A DNA stretch of 64,000 nt from Metellina segmentata (lineage: Eukaryota; Arthropoda; Arachnida; Araneae; Tetragnathidae). The stretch is from contig OX375874.1 of assembly GCA_947359465.1 (NCBI GenBank), positions 96,667,172-96,731,171 on the forward strand. Direction: 5' to 3'. The notes under the pieces are model-generated. The model did no database searches, was not told where the DNA came from, and saw only the letters and a list, made by a program, of their open reading frames with translations. Below, piece by piece: positions 44,891 to 55,800 of the stretch (its first letter is position 1; every line of letters starts with the position of its first letter). A program made the position numbers and the translations under genes.

Positions 44891-45201
44891 AGAACCACAT
44901 TTAAATTTCAAAAAAAACTCGACGAGCTGCAAAAATTTACGTTGAGAGGTACTCTTAAAAAAAAACTCACGACTAAAGACTGAAATTTTGAATGTGTTTT
45001 GCTCACTCGCGGAAGAAATTTCACATCTTCAACTTTAACACTTAATAAAACCTAAACTAATAGCCGCATCGGAAAAAAATCTTAATAATTATCCAGGGAA
45101 TACGATGAAGAACAAAGCATGTTAATTTCATATTTTTCCGATCAGTACTTTCTCGGGAAACCGTCTAAGAATGGAGCTAAACAACAAAAATTTCAATTCT
45201 T

Positions 45202-45225
45202 CGGCGGCGGCGGCGGCGGCGGCGG
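45202..45225. repeat. (CGG)8 microsatellite
   Basis: Perfect 24-bp CGG run near the 5' end of the minus-strand Helitron; striking in such AT-rich DNA. Confidence 0.97.
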
Positions 45226-45395
45226 TAACTTTTTTTTAATATAGAGAGATACTTAAAAATTAGTTTTATGGATACAGGCTTACATAAAAAGAAGGCTTGA
45301 ATCCGTTCAGTCAAAAACTGATGTCTCAATAACAATTAGCACGACTAAAAATATATCTGGACTTTGGAGATCGTTCCAAGAACAGGACCATTGTA

Positions 45396-45611
45396 TTAAC
45401 CCTCGAGGTATTTGATATGTCGTCCTTAAAAATCTGACAAATTTTACTGATGACAAAATATCTTTTCATCACGATATTGCCGAATTTTTGATGATTACGA
45501 GATCAAGACCTCGTGGGTTTTCTTCTAATGACGAGATATCTCGTCGATCTATAATCGGTTAGTTTTACTAATGTCAAGACACCGCTTCGAGACAACCTCC
45601 AAAAGGGTTAA
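45396..45611. mobile_element. piggyBac-like MITE with TTAA target
   Basis: TTAACCCTCGAGGTATTTG on the left and, reverse-complemented, TTAACCCTTTTGGAGGTTGT on the right. TTAA plus a CCC-starting terminus is the piggyBac signature. The interior contains the palindrome GACGAGATATCTCGTC. 216 bp, non-coding. Confidence 0.65.
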
Positions 45612-46161
45612 GAAAATAATTTCAGAGAGAGACTAATATTCTCTCCCAGTTCTCTATTCCAATCATGACTCTTTGTATGATTGCATGTATGTTTTCAGAG
45701 ATGTCTACGAGTATTGATAATCAGAAGGTAGGGTTATGCTGATTAAAATAGCCTCAGTGTGTATTTTGCATTGTTTAGCAATTAAAATCTTTCGGGAATG
45801 GCTCAATCTCAGTAGACCATTCTTCACAATAAGTACTTGGTCACTCATGTCTAGGCAAACAGATATGATATATTTATCGTCTTCTCCAAACACTTTGCAC
45901 TCAGACAGTCACTAGAAGGATTCTTAGCTTCGATCAGCTTAACCGATCAGATAACTTGTGTACAAAACTTAATCATCTTGGTGGAGGATCTCACCATTAA
46001 CAGAACTGACTTAAATACCTCGTCCTTTGAATATAAACGGACCAGATCTTGATATCCTCATCAGCAAAACATCGGCAGTATCTTGACGTTGAGATACCTT
46101 GTCATTTCCAAAATTGGTCCAATCTTGATGGACAAGCAATATCTTCGAAACCACTTGGAGG

Positions 46162-47060
46162 CAGTGCTGTAGTCGTAAATAAATCAGAGGGTATACCATG
46201 GTGCCCCTAGTGCAGGGGCCCCCATGGTATGGCCCCCATGGCAAAAAACTTGTACGCACATACACACATACATGTATATATGTGTAGGAAATCCTTTCTA
46301 AGGACCGGGTAGGAATTCATTAAACTACACCCACTCTGGCAAAGGGCCGTGGAACATGGTAATATTTCAATTGTTCTTAAAAGAGGCTTTAATTTTTCTG
46401 GAACAACTTGGGCGTTTTCATGGGTCCCTCAAACCCTGAATAGTGCACATTTCATCTATACCAAAAAAGCTACAGGTCCTTTTGACCTCCTTTTCACAAT
46501 GGCCAATATCCCCTGCATTTATATTTTCTGGATTAAACATGGATATATCCTTCAAACGTTGATAATCTTCTTCCTTAACATCAGAACAAAGTCTGGATTT
46601 CATTCTATCGACACTACTATGAATGAATTGCTTTTGATTAATAGGTGCGATTTGGAATTATGTACCAAGGTGATATCTTTAAATAGAATTATATTCTTTA
46701 ATTATTTTGCTTCTACAGCTATCTGCGTTTCACGTGATGTTTCGCGCGATGTTTTTTAGGAAAAACAAAGCTATGTTCGATGGTTTTTTGGAAAAGCAAA
46801 GCTATGTTCGATGTTTTCTTGGAAAAACAAAGCTATGTTCGATGTTTTCTAGGAAAAACAAAGCTATGTTCGATGTTTTCTTGGAAAAACAAATCTATGT
46901 TCGATGTTTTCTTGGAAAAACAAAGCTATGTTCGATGTTTTCTTGGAAAAACAAAGCGATGTTCCTAGTTTTTAATAAAAAGCAGAGGGTATAGGGAATT
47001 TGCTGGAAAAACCTGAGGGTATACGGCGTATACCGCCGTATACCCTCCACTACAGCCCTG
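46162..47060. mobile_element. hAT element with perfect 8-bp target duplication
   Basis: CTTGGAGG flanks both sides exactly (46154-46161 and 47061-47068). Termini are CAGTGCTGTAGT on the left and CAGGGCTGTAGT on the right, both leading to GAGGGTATAC. A minus-strand frame at 46603-46418 (MKSRLCSDVKEEDYQRLKDI, then SMFNPENINAGDIGHCEKEV) looks like a scrap of hAT transposase. The right third is a 31-bp minisatellite. Confidence 0.88.
46748..46964 (+). repeat. 31-bp minisatellite, 7 units
   Basis: Unit GATGTTTTCTTGGAAAAACA plus AAGCTATGTTC, starting at 46748, 46779, 46810, 46841, 46872, 46903 and 46934. As 31 is not a multiple of 3, the open frames over it cycle through all phases and are artefacts. 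Confidence 0.95.
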
Positions 47061-47068
47061 CTTGGAGG

Positions 47069-47529
47069 TTAAGGAACTGTAATGCTTTCGGTTACAACTC
47101 TTTAGGGGGATGTAGAAAATGGATGCGGTAAAACTATGCGAAAGGTATGTCGGGAATTACCGAACCGATGAATGAAAACGAAACGCTAAGGAGAACAGAA
47201 GCGAACAGTAAAACAAGTCTTTGAACTGAAGTGGTGACACTGCACTGGGGGCCATTACACGGAAAGAGAAACTGGAAACTTAGAGAAGGGAATATATATA
47301 AATATAAGTATATAGTATAGGACAAAATTTTTGATCACTTCGAATTCGGATGTAGGCTTTGTACATCGACCTTATGAAACAGATGTAACATGTGAGCGGA
47401 GTTTTATGTTATTTCTTCTGGTCGATCGGTTTCAAGATTTGTCACGCCGTTGTGGTGAAAAGTAATCCTAGATTCTTGATTGGATCAAGTGGTTATACAC
47501 CGTGTGATCAAAAACACTAGTCTGAGCTT
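47069..47529. other. No gene recognised
   Basis: Nothing assignable; somewhat less AT-rich than average. Confidence 0.4.
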
Positions 47530-47884
47530 CGATAGCCAATCGGTAAAGTCTATTTGTGACCGCGTGATTTACCCTTCAGAGATCTCACCATAACGACTTA
47601 GGAAGGTGCCTGGTTCGAATCCGGGTACAGGCATGGATGTTTGTAAGCGTATGGTGTAGAGTCGGCTGGCGCACCTTAAAAATGTAGTGGCCGAAAGTCC
47701 TCACGTTGGGTTGGTGTGGGAGTTTGGAGAGTGGGGTGCCAGCTCAGGTGCTGCTTCGTCATCTGACAGTGGTTCAAAATTACTAGGTGTTGACCTAGGA
47801 TCTTTCCCTTGAGGGATTGATCCCGGACCGTCGTCAATAGCCCGTTGTGTTGCTCTAGTACGACGTTAACTAAAATTACCATTA
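47530..47884 (+). mobile_element. tRNA-derived SINE, full-length copy with head type 1
   Basis: The head contains the B box GGTTCGAATCC at about 47611 followed by GGCATGGATGTTTGTAAGCG; the A box region is decayed. The body runs through GTCGGCTGGCGCACCTTAAA. The tail is CGTCATCTGACAGTGGTTCA, GGATTGATCCCGGACC and TCAATAGCCCGTTGTGTTGC, ending ACTAAAATTACC. The minisatellite at 47885 starts directly after it. Confidence 0.75.
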
Positions 47885-48178
47885 CCCTCTAGAATATTCC
47901 ATGTAAAACATTCCACCTAGAATATTCCATGTAGAACATTCCACCTAGAATATTTTATGTGGAACATTCCACCTAGAATATTCCATGCAGAACATTCCAC
48001 CTAGAATATTCCATGTAGAACATTCCACCTAGAATTTTCCATGTGGAACTTTCCACCTAGAATATTCCATGCAGAACATTCCACCTGGAATATTCCATGT
48101 AGAATATTCCATGTAAAACATTCCACCTGCAATATTCCATGTAGAACATTCCACCTAGAATATACCCTCCAGAACATT
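47885..48178. repeat. 28-bp minisatellite, about 10 units
   Basis: Unit CTAGAATATTCCATGTAGAA plus CATTCCAC with point changes. Built from two half-units (TAGAATATTCCATG and TAGAACATTCCACC). Confidence 0.95.
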
Positions 48179-49664
48179 ATATACTTACGTTATATACAAG
48201 CCTAGTAGCCCGGTTTCGATAGGTAAAAGAAGTATTCTACGTCAAAAATAAGGCTCAAAATAAATAATGTTATCGATTTTAAATTTCGTAAAAGCATTTT
48301 TTTTAGAAATAATTATTTTTACAGAATTAGTGATAAAAGAATTCAATCTACCTCAATACTCAATGTAACTTCCAGTTTCTCCAAAGCTATCGATTTTGGT
48401 CGATATGAGTATAGCTACTCAGATGTTTTAGCATTAAACTTGTCTAAATATGTAAGCAAAAGAAATTCAAAGGATGTATTCGTTACCACGGAAATAAGCT
48501 AATCTCCAGAATTCCTAGGTAATGTGCAGATTAACTAGGTCGATCCGTTGCAGTGTTGAAAATTTTTCATTTCTCAAATGGGGGGGGGGGACATAGGTAA
48601 TTTGCAGATCGCGTAGATAATTTGAACATTACCTACCCTAGGCACTCGTTAAAGTGAAAATCAAATCATTGCTCTAACAACTGCAACAATTTTGTACGTT
48701 TAAATTAATATTCAAACAACTCAGTATTACTAGGTTAAATTGAAATATTGAATACTAATTGAAAAATGCGCAATACTTTTATCCCATAAAGTTATACGTA
48801 ATTTCATATAATAATCAGAGATGTAAATAAAGTATACTGTGAGTTTTTCACACCCTTATACAGTCAACATGTGCAAGAAAGATGTTTTATGCAAAGTGCG
48901 ATCAGAGATAGTACATATAGATGGCATGCATATACAGGAAATAACTTTCGTGTCAAGGCAAAAGGAGTTATTTGACTTGATGTTCCAAAGGAGTCAAGTG
49001 CGTCATTTTAATTAAAAAAATTACTATGCTTAAAATCAATACTAAAATAGTCTTCGTATCTAAACTGCAATTATCTGCATTGTGGCATGCTTCTTCCTCT
49101 GAGTATTTGTGAGAAAAAGAATATTCAACTTAAGATTCTGAGCAGTAGCCATTGTGACTTAACCCCTATTGCCCTGACACGAAAGATATAGTTTCTTAAA
49201 AATGGATATCAGAAGTGAATTTTTTAATAACTATAATTGAGACATTTAAATAATAGATGTGTCTATTAAATACAATACACTTGTTACTTTAAGGCCATAA
49301 TTAATTTCAAATTTTGCAAAGTGTTGAGTTGAAATAAACAAAAATTTATTCCAAAGGCAATTATGTTGGTCGTGGAAATCATGGTCATAACTATTCTCCA
49401 CACAATACACATACATATCTCGTACATTCCAATTCTATTTTTTGACGCCGTTCGAAAGAGGGATTTTCGTGGATGTTACAAGACAACTTATTACTAATTT
49501 TACTGTATCTTTATTCTCTGAACTTTCTCACGACTGTCGTCAATGTATATATTTCATTATTTGGAATTAATTGGTACACGTAATATTAGTTTCAATATTA
49601 TAACAATTCACTGGGTGATTTTAAAGATTTTTTGATGCTTGGACGATGTTTCTCTTAGTTTTCT
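48179..49664. other. Downstream of gene C, no gene recognised
   Basis: AT-rich with a run of ten G near 48580. TAGGTAATNTGCAGAT occurs twice (48520, 48594), hinting at a small repeat. Confidence 0.4.
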
Positions 49665-49813
49665 TCATGAAGTACAGTAATTGAATTCACTAGACTTCAG
49701 TGAAGCTACCGTCCTTCCTTTAAACTCCTTCGGTTCAACGCATGTTGCGATCGCACCGTATCCTTTGGCATACGTGAGCCATTTTATAGCACAATTGCAG
49801 TTGATTGGATTAC
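49665..49813 (-). CDS. Gene C exon 3 (C-terminal LRR cap)
   Basis: Not visible as a long ORF; found by its cap motif. 149 bp after CTTGTTTTCAG: NPINCNCAIKWLTYAKGYG, then ATCVEPKEFKGR and SSEFNYCTS before TGA at 49667-49665. Same length and phase as gene B exon 3. Confidence 0.9.
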
Positions 49814-52800
49814 CTGAAAACAAGACCAAAATAATTAGGACATAAATTTATCCCAATGAGACAGTTAAGTATGAAAGCTAACTGTGAAATGGAAGTAAAA
49901 ACTATTATTTTTTCTTTAAACATATCCCATTAACAAATTCCAAGAATATTTTCATACCGACATTTTTTGTGGAGCATTGTATTGTTTTATTATTTTTATT
50001 ATCTATATTGTCAGAGCAAAATAATATCAACAAAGATAAATATTTAAATTAAGACATTTAAAATAAATGTTTGCTAAACATGTCTAACTTTTAAACTCTT
50101 AAATGAATAATTATGGTCTGATCTCTACTATTATAAAAGGAAGTATTTGTCTGTCTGTCTGCTTGTTTGTAATGTGTACGGTACTGATGAATTTATAGCA
50201 TTTACAGTAATGGGATTCGACATACTGGTAGTCTGAATTTTTTGCAATTTTTGTACGAAGCCCGAATTTTAAAATTCAATCTAGAACATTTTAAAATTAA
50301 TTTAATAACGTATTTAATTATTATTATTTTCCTTAGAATGGCGACAGCTTAAAAAATCATAGATTCTAAAATCCACAAAAAATGAATTCCGAATTCATAT
50401 ACAATTGATTAGGTTAAACGTCAAACGTCGTTGAAACTGCGATAAACCAGATTTCAAGGCAACCCCGAAAAAATTACGAGAGAGCATTTTTAGAAGCGGA
50501 AGTGAAGTCTTTGCAATCCATCTAGTTTGATCACACTGAAATTCCCTCTCACAAATGCACAAAATACACGAATGCCGAACTGTGTTTAGACATGAATACT
50601 AATAAAGGCATTTGAAAAGACAATCAAACCCATTTTCGGAAATACTTTATTGGTAATTATATGTGTCAAGGTTTTATTCTATTGTAGACATCATGAATTG
50701 GTTTTCATTAAAAATTTAACCTTAAACATTACTCAACATTTTAATGGAAACTGAGAAGAGGCTGCAGAATATAAAAAAATCGTTAGAGATGGGTGAGTCA
50801 TCCACCTAATTCCACCTGTCTTCTTTAGGTGTGCACATGCATCACACAACTCTAGGTACGAGAATGATTTGTCCTCCTTTTTAATTTAACCCTCGCCAAT
50901 CCTGCTTTTTCGTTTTGTTGTGTTTGGTACATCTTAGCCAAATATTGCTCCTAAAACCCAAAAACAACTTTAATGGTGTCTCTTACTATTGTAATAAGGG
51001 AACACCAATCATATTCATTTTCGACAGTTCTACCATTTGTTAGAGTCAAAGAAGCTGTTGGTGATAAAATTACAATTAATTTAATCTGCTTCAAGGGAAT
51101 TTTACACTTTTGCGTGAATTCTGATACGCTTCGTTGGTTCACTTGATCTTCATTAGGACGGGTATTATCTTTATAAATTGAGAGTTTTCAGCGTTTCTCC
51201 ACCTTATACAGTCGTTTATAAGTTAATAAGACACAAAAATAACTCAATCCTACTTTCTATCTACTGTTCCTTTATAGTAGAAGTCACCAAACTGATCAAT
51301 TCCGATTACAATTTCATGGAATAATTAAACCTCCTGCTATTTCAATGAACGTTACGGTATGTTGTACTGTTTTCAGACAAAACACATGCATTTTACCTGC
51401 GTTAAAAGCTTAATTTCGATCTACTCCGCTCAAATTACCTTCATTGCGTATTTTTGATTGTTTAACATTTAAAATATTTCGGGAATAACTCGATCCCTAT
51501 AGAAACCTTCCTCTAAATACGTCTTAGGTCGCAAGTATAGTCAAATGCGGAGTCTGTCCGGAAAGTATAATCATTGCTAATATACACAGAACGGTTTACG
51601 CAGCATCGTTGTTACTTAGACCACCGAGGAGAGGAGACATTTATCCACATGCGCAAAGCCACGTTTACACCGGATTTGCACAACTTCTCTCCCTCTAAAC
51701 ATCGAAGCTATTCCTAGAAACGGCATTAATTTTATCGTCAAAATCTCGAGTCGGGGTGGCGATTTGAAAAGTTTGCAGATCCAAATTTGTTTTCCAACAG
51801 GAGTCAATTAAAATTAATAAGGCAGAGATACAAACCAAGATGAGGAACTTAACCATTAAATTTTATAAAGAACTAGCCACTGCGTGGCCATCACGGCGTT
51901 GCCCGTGACAGTTCTTTTAATGGGGTCAAGAGTGACCACTGCTCACTATCCCCCGGTGATTGCTGCGAATTCCCATTTGGTTTGCGAGGAATTCGTAGTC
52001 TATTGAATAACAGTCATCCTGGCATTGCCCGTGGTGATGGTTTGCGAAGCAAACCAACTAGGAATTCGGCGTAACGTTACAATATCTTGCGAAAATATAA
52101 ATATTTAATTGAAAAATTATTTATTAAAAGAAAATCAAACGTATGAGGTATCTATCTGGGATCAAATTTTCCGCAGATTTCAAATCCGTTGAAGTTTTTA
52201 ATCTATCTTGAACGGTACAGGAGGTAGAAAAAAGAACTACATAACTCCAGTTAAAACTTTATTTATTTTTTAATGTCCATTAAAAAACCATTCATCCTCA
52301 AAATAAAACAGAAAAAATAAAGTTAGAATCTGTCATATCTTTATACTGTTGCCATTCAAAAGAAAGCAATAATATTTAAATTCTATTAATTAATTTTTAA
52401 ATGTTCTAGATTTAATTTTAAAATTCAGGCTTCGCACAAAGCCAATACAAACAATAGAGTATATATAGGGATTAACCTGAGCTGGACCTGCACGTACAAC
52501 AACTTTGTGTTTGCAACGGTACAATACAGCAGTGTGAAGGATGGCGCTGACTCGGTTCTCTGTCAATACATCAACTTTTGTTTCTGTGTATAGCCTTTAT
52601 TGTATGAAAAGGCATGTGTTGGTTTGTACATTCTGCATCTCGTTATTATGTACCTATTAACAATTTATATTGTTCTGCATTACGCATTATCTTCAAAAAA
52701 TGAAAATTAATTAATTGAAGTAACCGTTTGGTCGAACAACAAGGGAGCGACTTCCTTGGATAATAAATAGCTGACTATCGAAAGACCAACAGACCTGTCA

Positions 52801-55800
52801 TTTACACGACGGTCCGATTCAAAAGCACGCTTCAAGCTTTCAAAAAACGTAAATAGATGTGCCAAGATTCTATTGAAATCGAACATGAAATAAATCCTAT
52901 ATACTGCAAAATAATACAGCTGGAAATAGTAATGTTGCATCAAATTTAAAACGAGTATAAAATCACAACCACAGCGTAATGTCAATGCTGGAAGACCAAA
53001 GCAATCACTATGACTAGAAGTAATCTTGAAACCCATGGCACTATACCGTCTAAACGGAAACATTAACCTGTCCCTTAATTTAACGAATGAGAGGCATTCT
53101 GTCAAGTAAAATATGTGGATATGATACAGCTTCATATGCGATATGGGTTTCGTGTAGGAATTTTGACGCCAGTTGGCTATAATTTTGAATAAGCATTCAA
53201 CACTTCGCCAATAAAAACTTCATAGAATGGATTAGCAATTGTTGAAAGAGTTATTTGTCCCATGACAATTAGATTAAATTCCAAAAGTTGCCATATCTGT
53301 AATGAATAAATTTTAAGGTAACTTCTGATATCTGTCATGTCAGAGCATTTGGACTGCAGAATGTCTGATTATCTGCTTGCTCATTCTGATAATTTATTCG
53401 ATAAACTCGTTAAATACCAAGTGAATCAAATGTCAATTCGCCAGAGCCGGATTATAGTAAAAAACATTTCAATAAAGGTTTCGTTTGCTAGCACTGAAAA
53501 CGTTTTTACTTTAACAATTCCAGCAATATGAGACTTACCTTCCATATAGTACGCACGACCGATCTTTGTTAATGTTCTAACACTGAATGGCTTTTCTGTA
53601 ATAGTGCTGAAAAGATTTTTCTCCAAATGAACGATTTGCAAGTATGAAATGTCGTCGAACATGTCTGCCGGCAAAGACTTGAGTTGGTTGTAACTGCAAA
53701 GGAGAAATGAGTATTCAGAGTTGCTCGTGTCTGGAAAAGTTGACTTCGTGAAAAATGATTAAATCAGTTTTTGCATGATGCTTATCCACATCTTGTGCTT
53801 TAAAAGGCTTGGAAAAGAAACTTATTTCTGTTTCCTATACAGATGGAACACTGATTTCTCTATATCCCTTCCCTTACTCTCCGAGACAAAATGGCGAAGA
53901 TTTAGGCTCTTAGATATTTTCCTCCGTTATAATGAAACAAGAAGAAAGAACCTAAACAGTAGATTTGAATGTAAGTTTCGTTTACATCTGGGTAGACTAC
54001 ACTACTGTTTGTGAAAATTGCAAAACTGTAGTGCTACTAGATGGCGCCACGAGATAGTGGCTTAGAAGTAGCTTTACATAAATTTAAATCTCATTAATTA
54101 TAATTTAGTATTTTTTCTAGTTTTAACTATGTGTAAATTTTAAATATGATCGATAAATAATATTCTTAATTAAGGATAATTATTTTAATTTAATTCTTAT
54201 GGCTATATTTATATATATTGTCTACTAATTGCTTTTATATAAACCAAACTGTAACCACAATGAAACAACTCTACTCCCATTATGAATTTGAATCTCTCAA
54301 CGTTATTACTTGATAATTGATATACGCAACCTGAAAATGTTATTCTTATGTGTAGCAGAATAGTCTGCATGAATATAACGTGAATGAATTAATAAATATT
54401 GCGACTTCTATTTCTGATCATTCCTTCGAGCAATATATTGGTGACCCGGACGTGACTTGAACACGCAATGTAGTGCTACTAGATGGCGCCACGAGATAGT
54501 GGCCTAGAAGTAGCTTTACAAAACCATGAAGGAATGATGGTAATCCTTTCATACTTATAAAATACGCTGAGCAAGTATGTAATACAAATTATCAGAATTG
54601 TTGAGAAATTAAGCATGCCTCTCTCTGGGCTCAAAAGAAACACCCTCTGAACTGTCATGGGAGCCGTGGTAACCAATTGGAAGAGTATCGGAATGGAGAC
54701 GAATGATTGTTTTGCATGAAGGTGGATTCTGAACTCACGACATTGCTGATCGTGCGGGACATAACCCACAACAGTTATGAGTATGTGTTAGCAGCGGACT
54801 GAATAGGGAAAGACAGATAAAATACGGCAGTTAACCAGGAAATGTGGCAACCCCACGGAATGACAGACATCTAGTTCGCATGGCAGTGAAGAACCTTTCC
54901 TTTTCATCACAAATGTTCAGAGAGGGCTAGCTAAACGCTTTCCTTTGTGTAGGCTTCCCTCGACATTGAACCATCCATGTTTCAGGCAACAATGTGCTCG
55001 TGAACGAAGACAATGGAGCGTGATGACTGGCAAGTGTTTTAGAACAGTTTCACTTCAACTTGAGTTACAATGATTGCAGGTAGGTATTTAAATCAACGTC
55101 GCACTGTGCGAAGGTCCGAGATCCATTCCCAAAATCAGAGGACAACACAGTCAATGATCAATCATATGACGAGATAACATCTAAGCTGACCCCACTCTAA
55201 ACGTCCATAGCACACATATGTGAAGACATTTGACGCCACCATAGATTTAACTAAAGAGCGTCGTGTACAAACACGACGCTCTTTCGTTGGGTTCGAACTC
55301 GCAACTTTTTGTTTGCAAATCCGTTACTCTTACAACCGGGCTACAGCGGCCCGGCTATAAAAATAGCCGCATGTGCATTAGAAAGTTCGTGGTAAATGGA
55401 ATCTTCCAGCAAGCATTGTAGAGCATCATAATGGCTGAATGACGTGATGGTGTGCCAAGCTATTGGTACCATTAGCGATTCCGGCCGTTCCGAATTGAGG
55501 TTATTCTTAACATCAAGTAAGTTGTAAAGGCAGAAGTCATAAGTCAAATTCTCCCTTTCCTTACTTCCTTCGAATGTGTTCGGATGAACCCGCCGTGGCC
55601 ATTTTGTAGAATGTTGAAGGAATCATTGAATATAAGCTCAATGAAATCAGGAATGGAGCAATTAAGTTAAAATTAAGGTTTATTTACAAGTTAGTTATAA
55701 ATGTTACAGACAATTTTCAAGCTAATTGGATAGGTTAAAGTTAAATTATTAGTTTACATAAGAGCTATTGTGTACGAACAAAACGTCAACGCGAGGCCTC

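Larger units (their letters stand above)
43703..45249 (-). mobile_element. Helitron, non-autonomous, minus strand
   Basis: The minus-strand 3' end is the hairpin GGGGGCGGAGCCCCC with CTAG (43706-43703) then T. Upstream GC-rich modules include GATTGCGCAGCAATCCC and the palindrome GTTTGCGAAGCAAAC, repeated at 43741-43835 and again, diverged, at 43903-44010. A 5' start TCTCTCTATATTAAAAAAAA at 45249 is preceded by A. The body carries three diverged tandem units of about 185 bp and a further duplicated segment (AACCTAAACTAATAGCCGCATC-type, near 44040 and 45050). Confidence 0.7.

Noticed and set aside
46707..46994. 95-residue repetitive ORF
   Set aside because: It is the 31-bp minisatellite read through successive frames; it lies inside a hAT element.
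52707..53135. 142-residue minus-strand ORF in gene C intron 2
   Set aside because: Long for chance, but its composition is unremarkable, it shows no motif, signal or splice support, and I recognise no family. Worth a blastp only.
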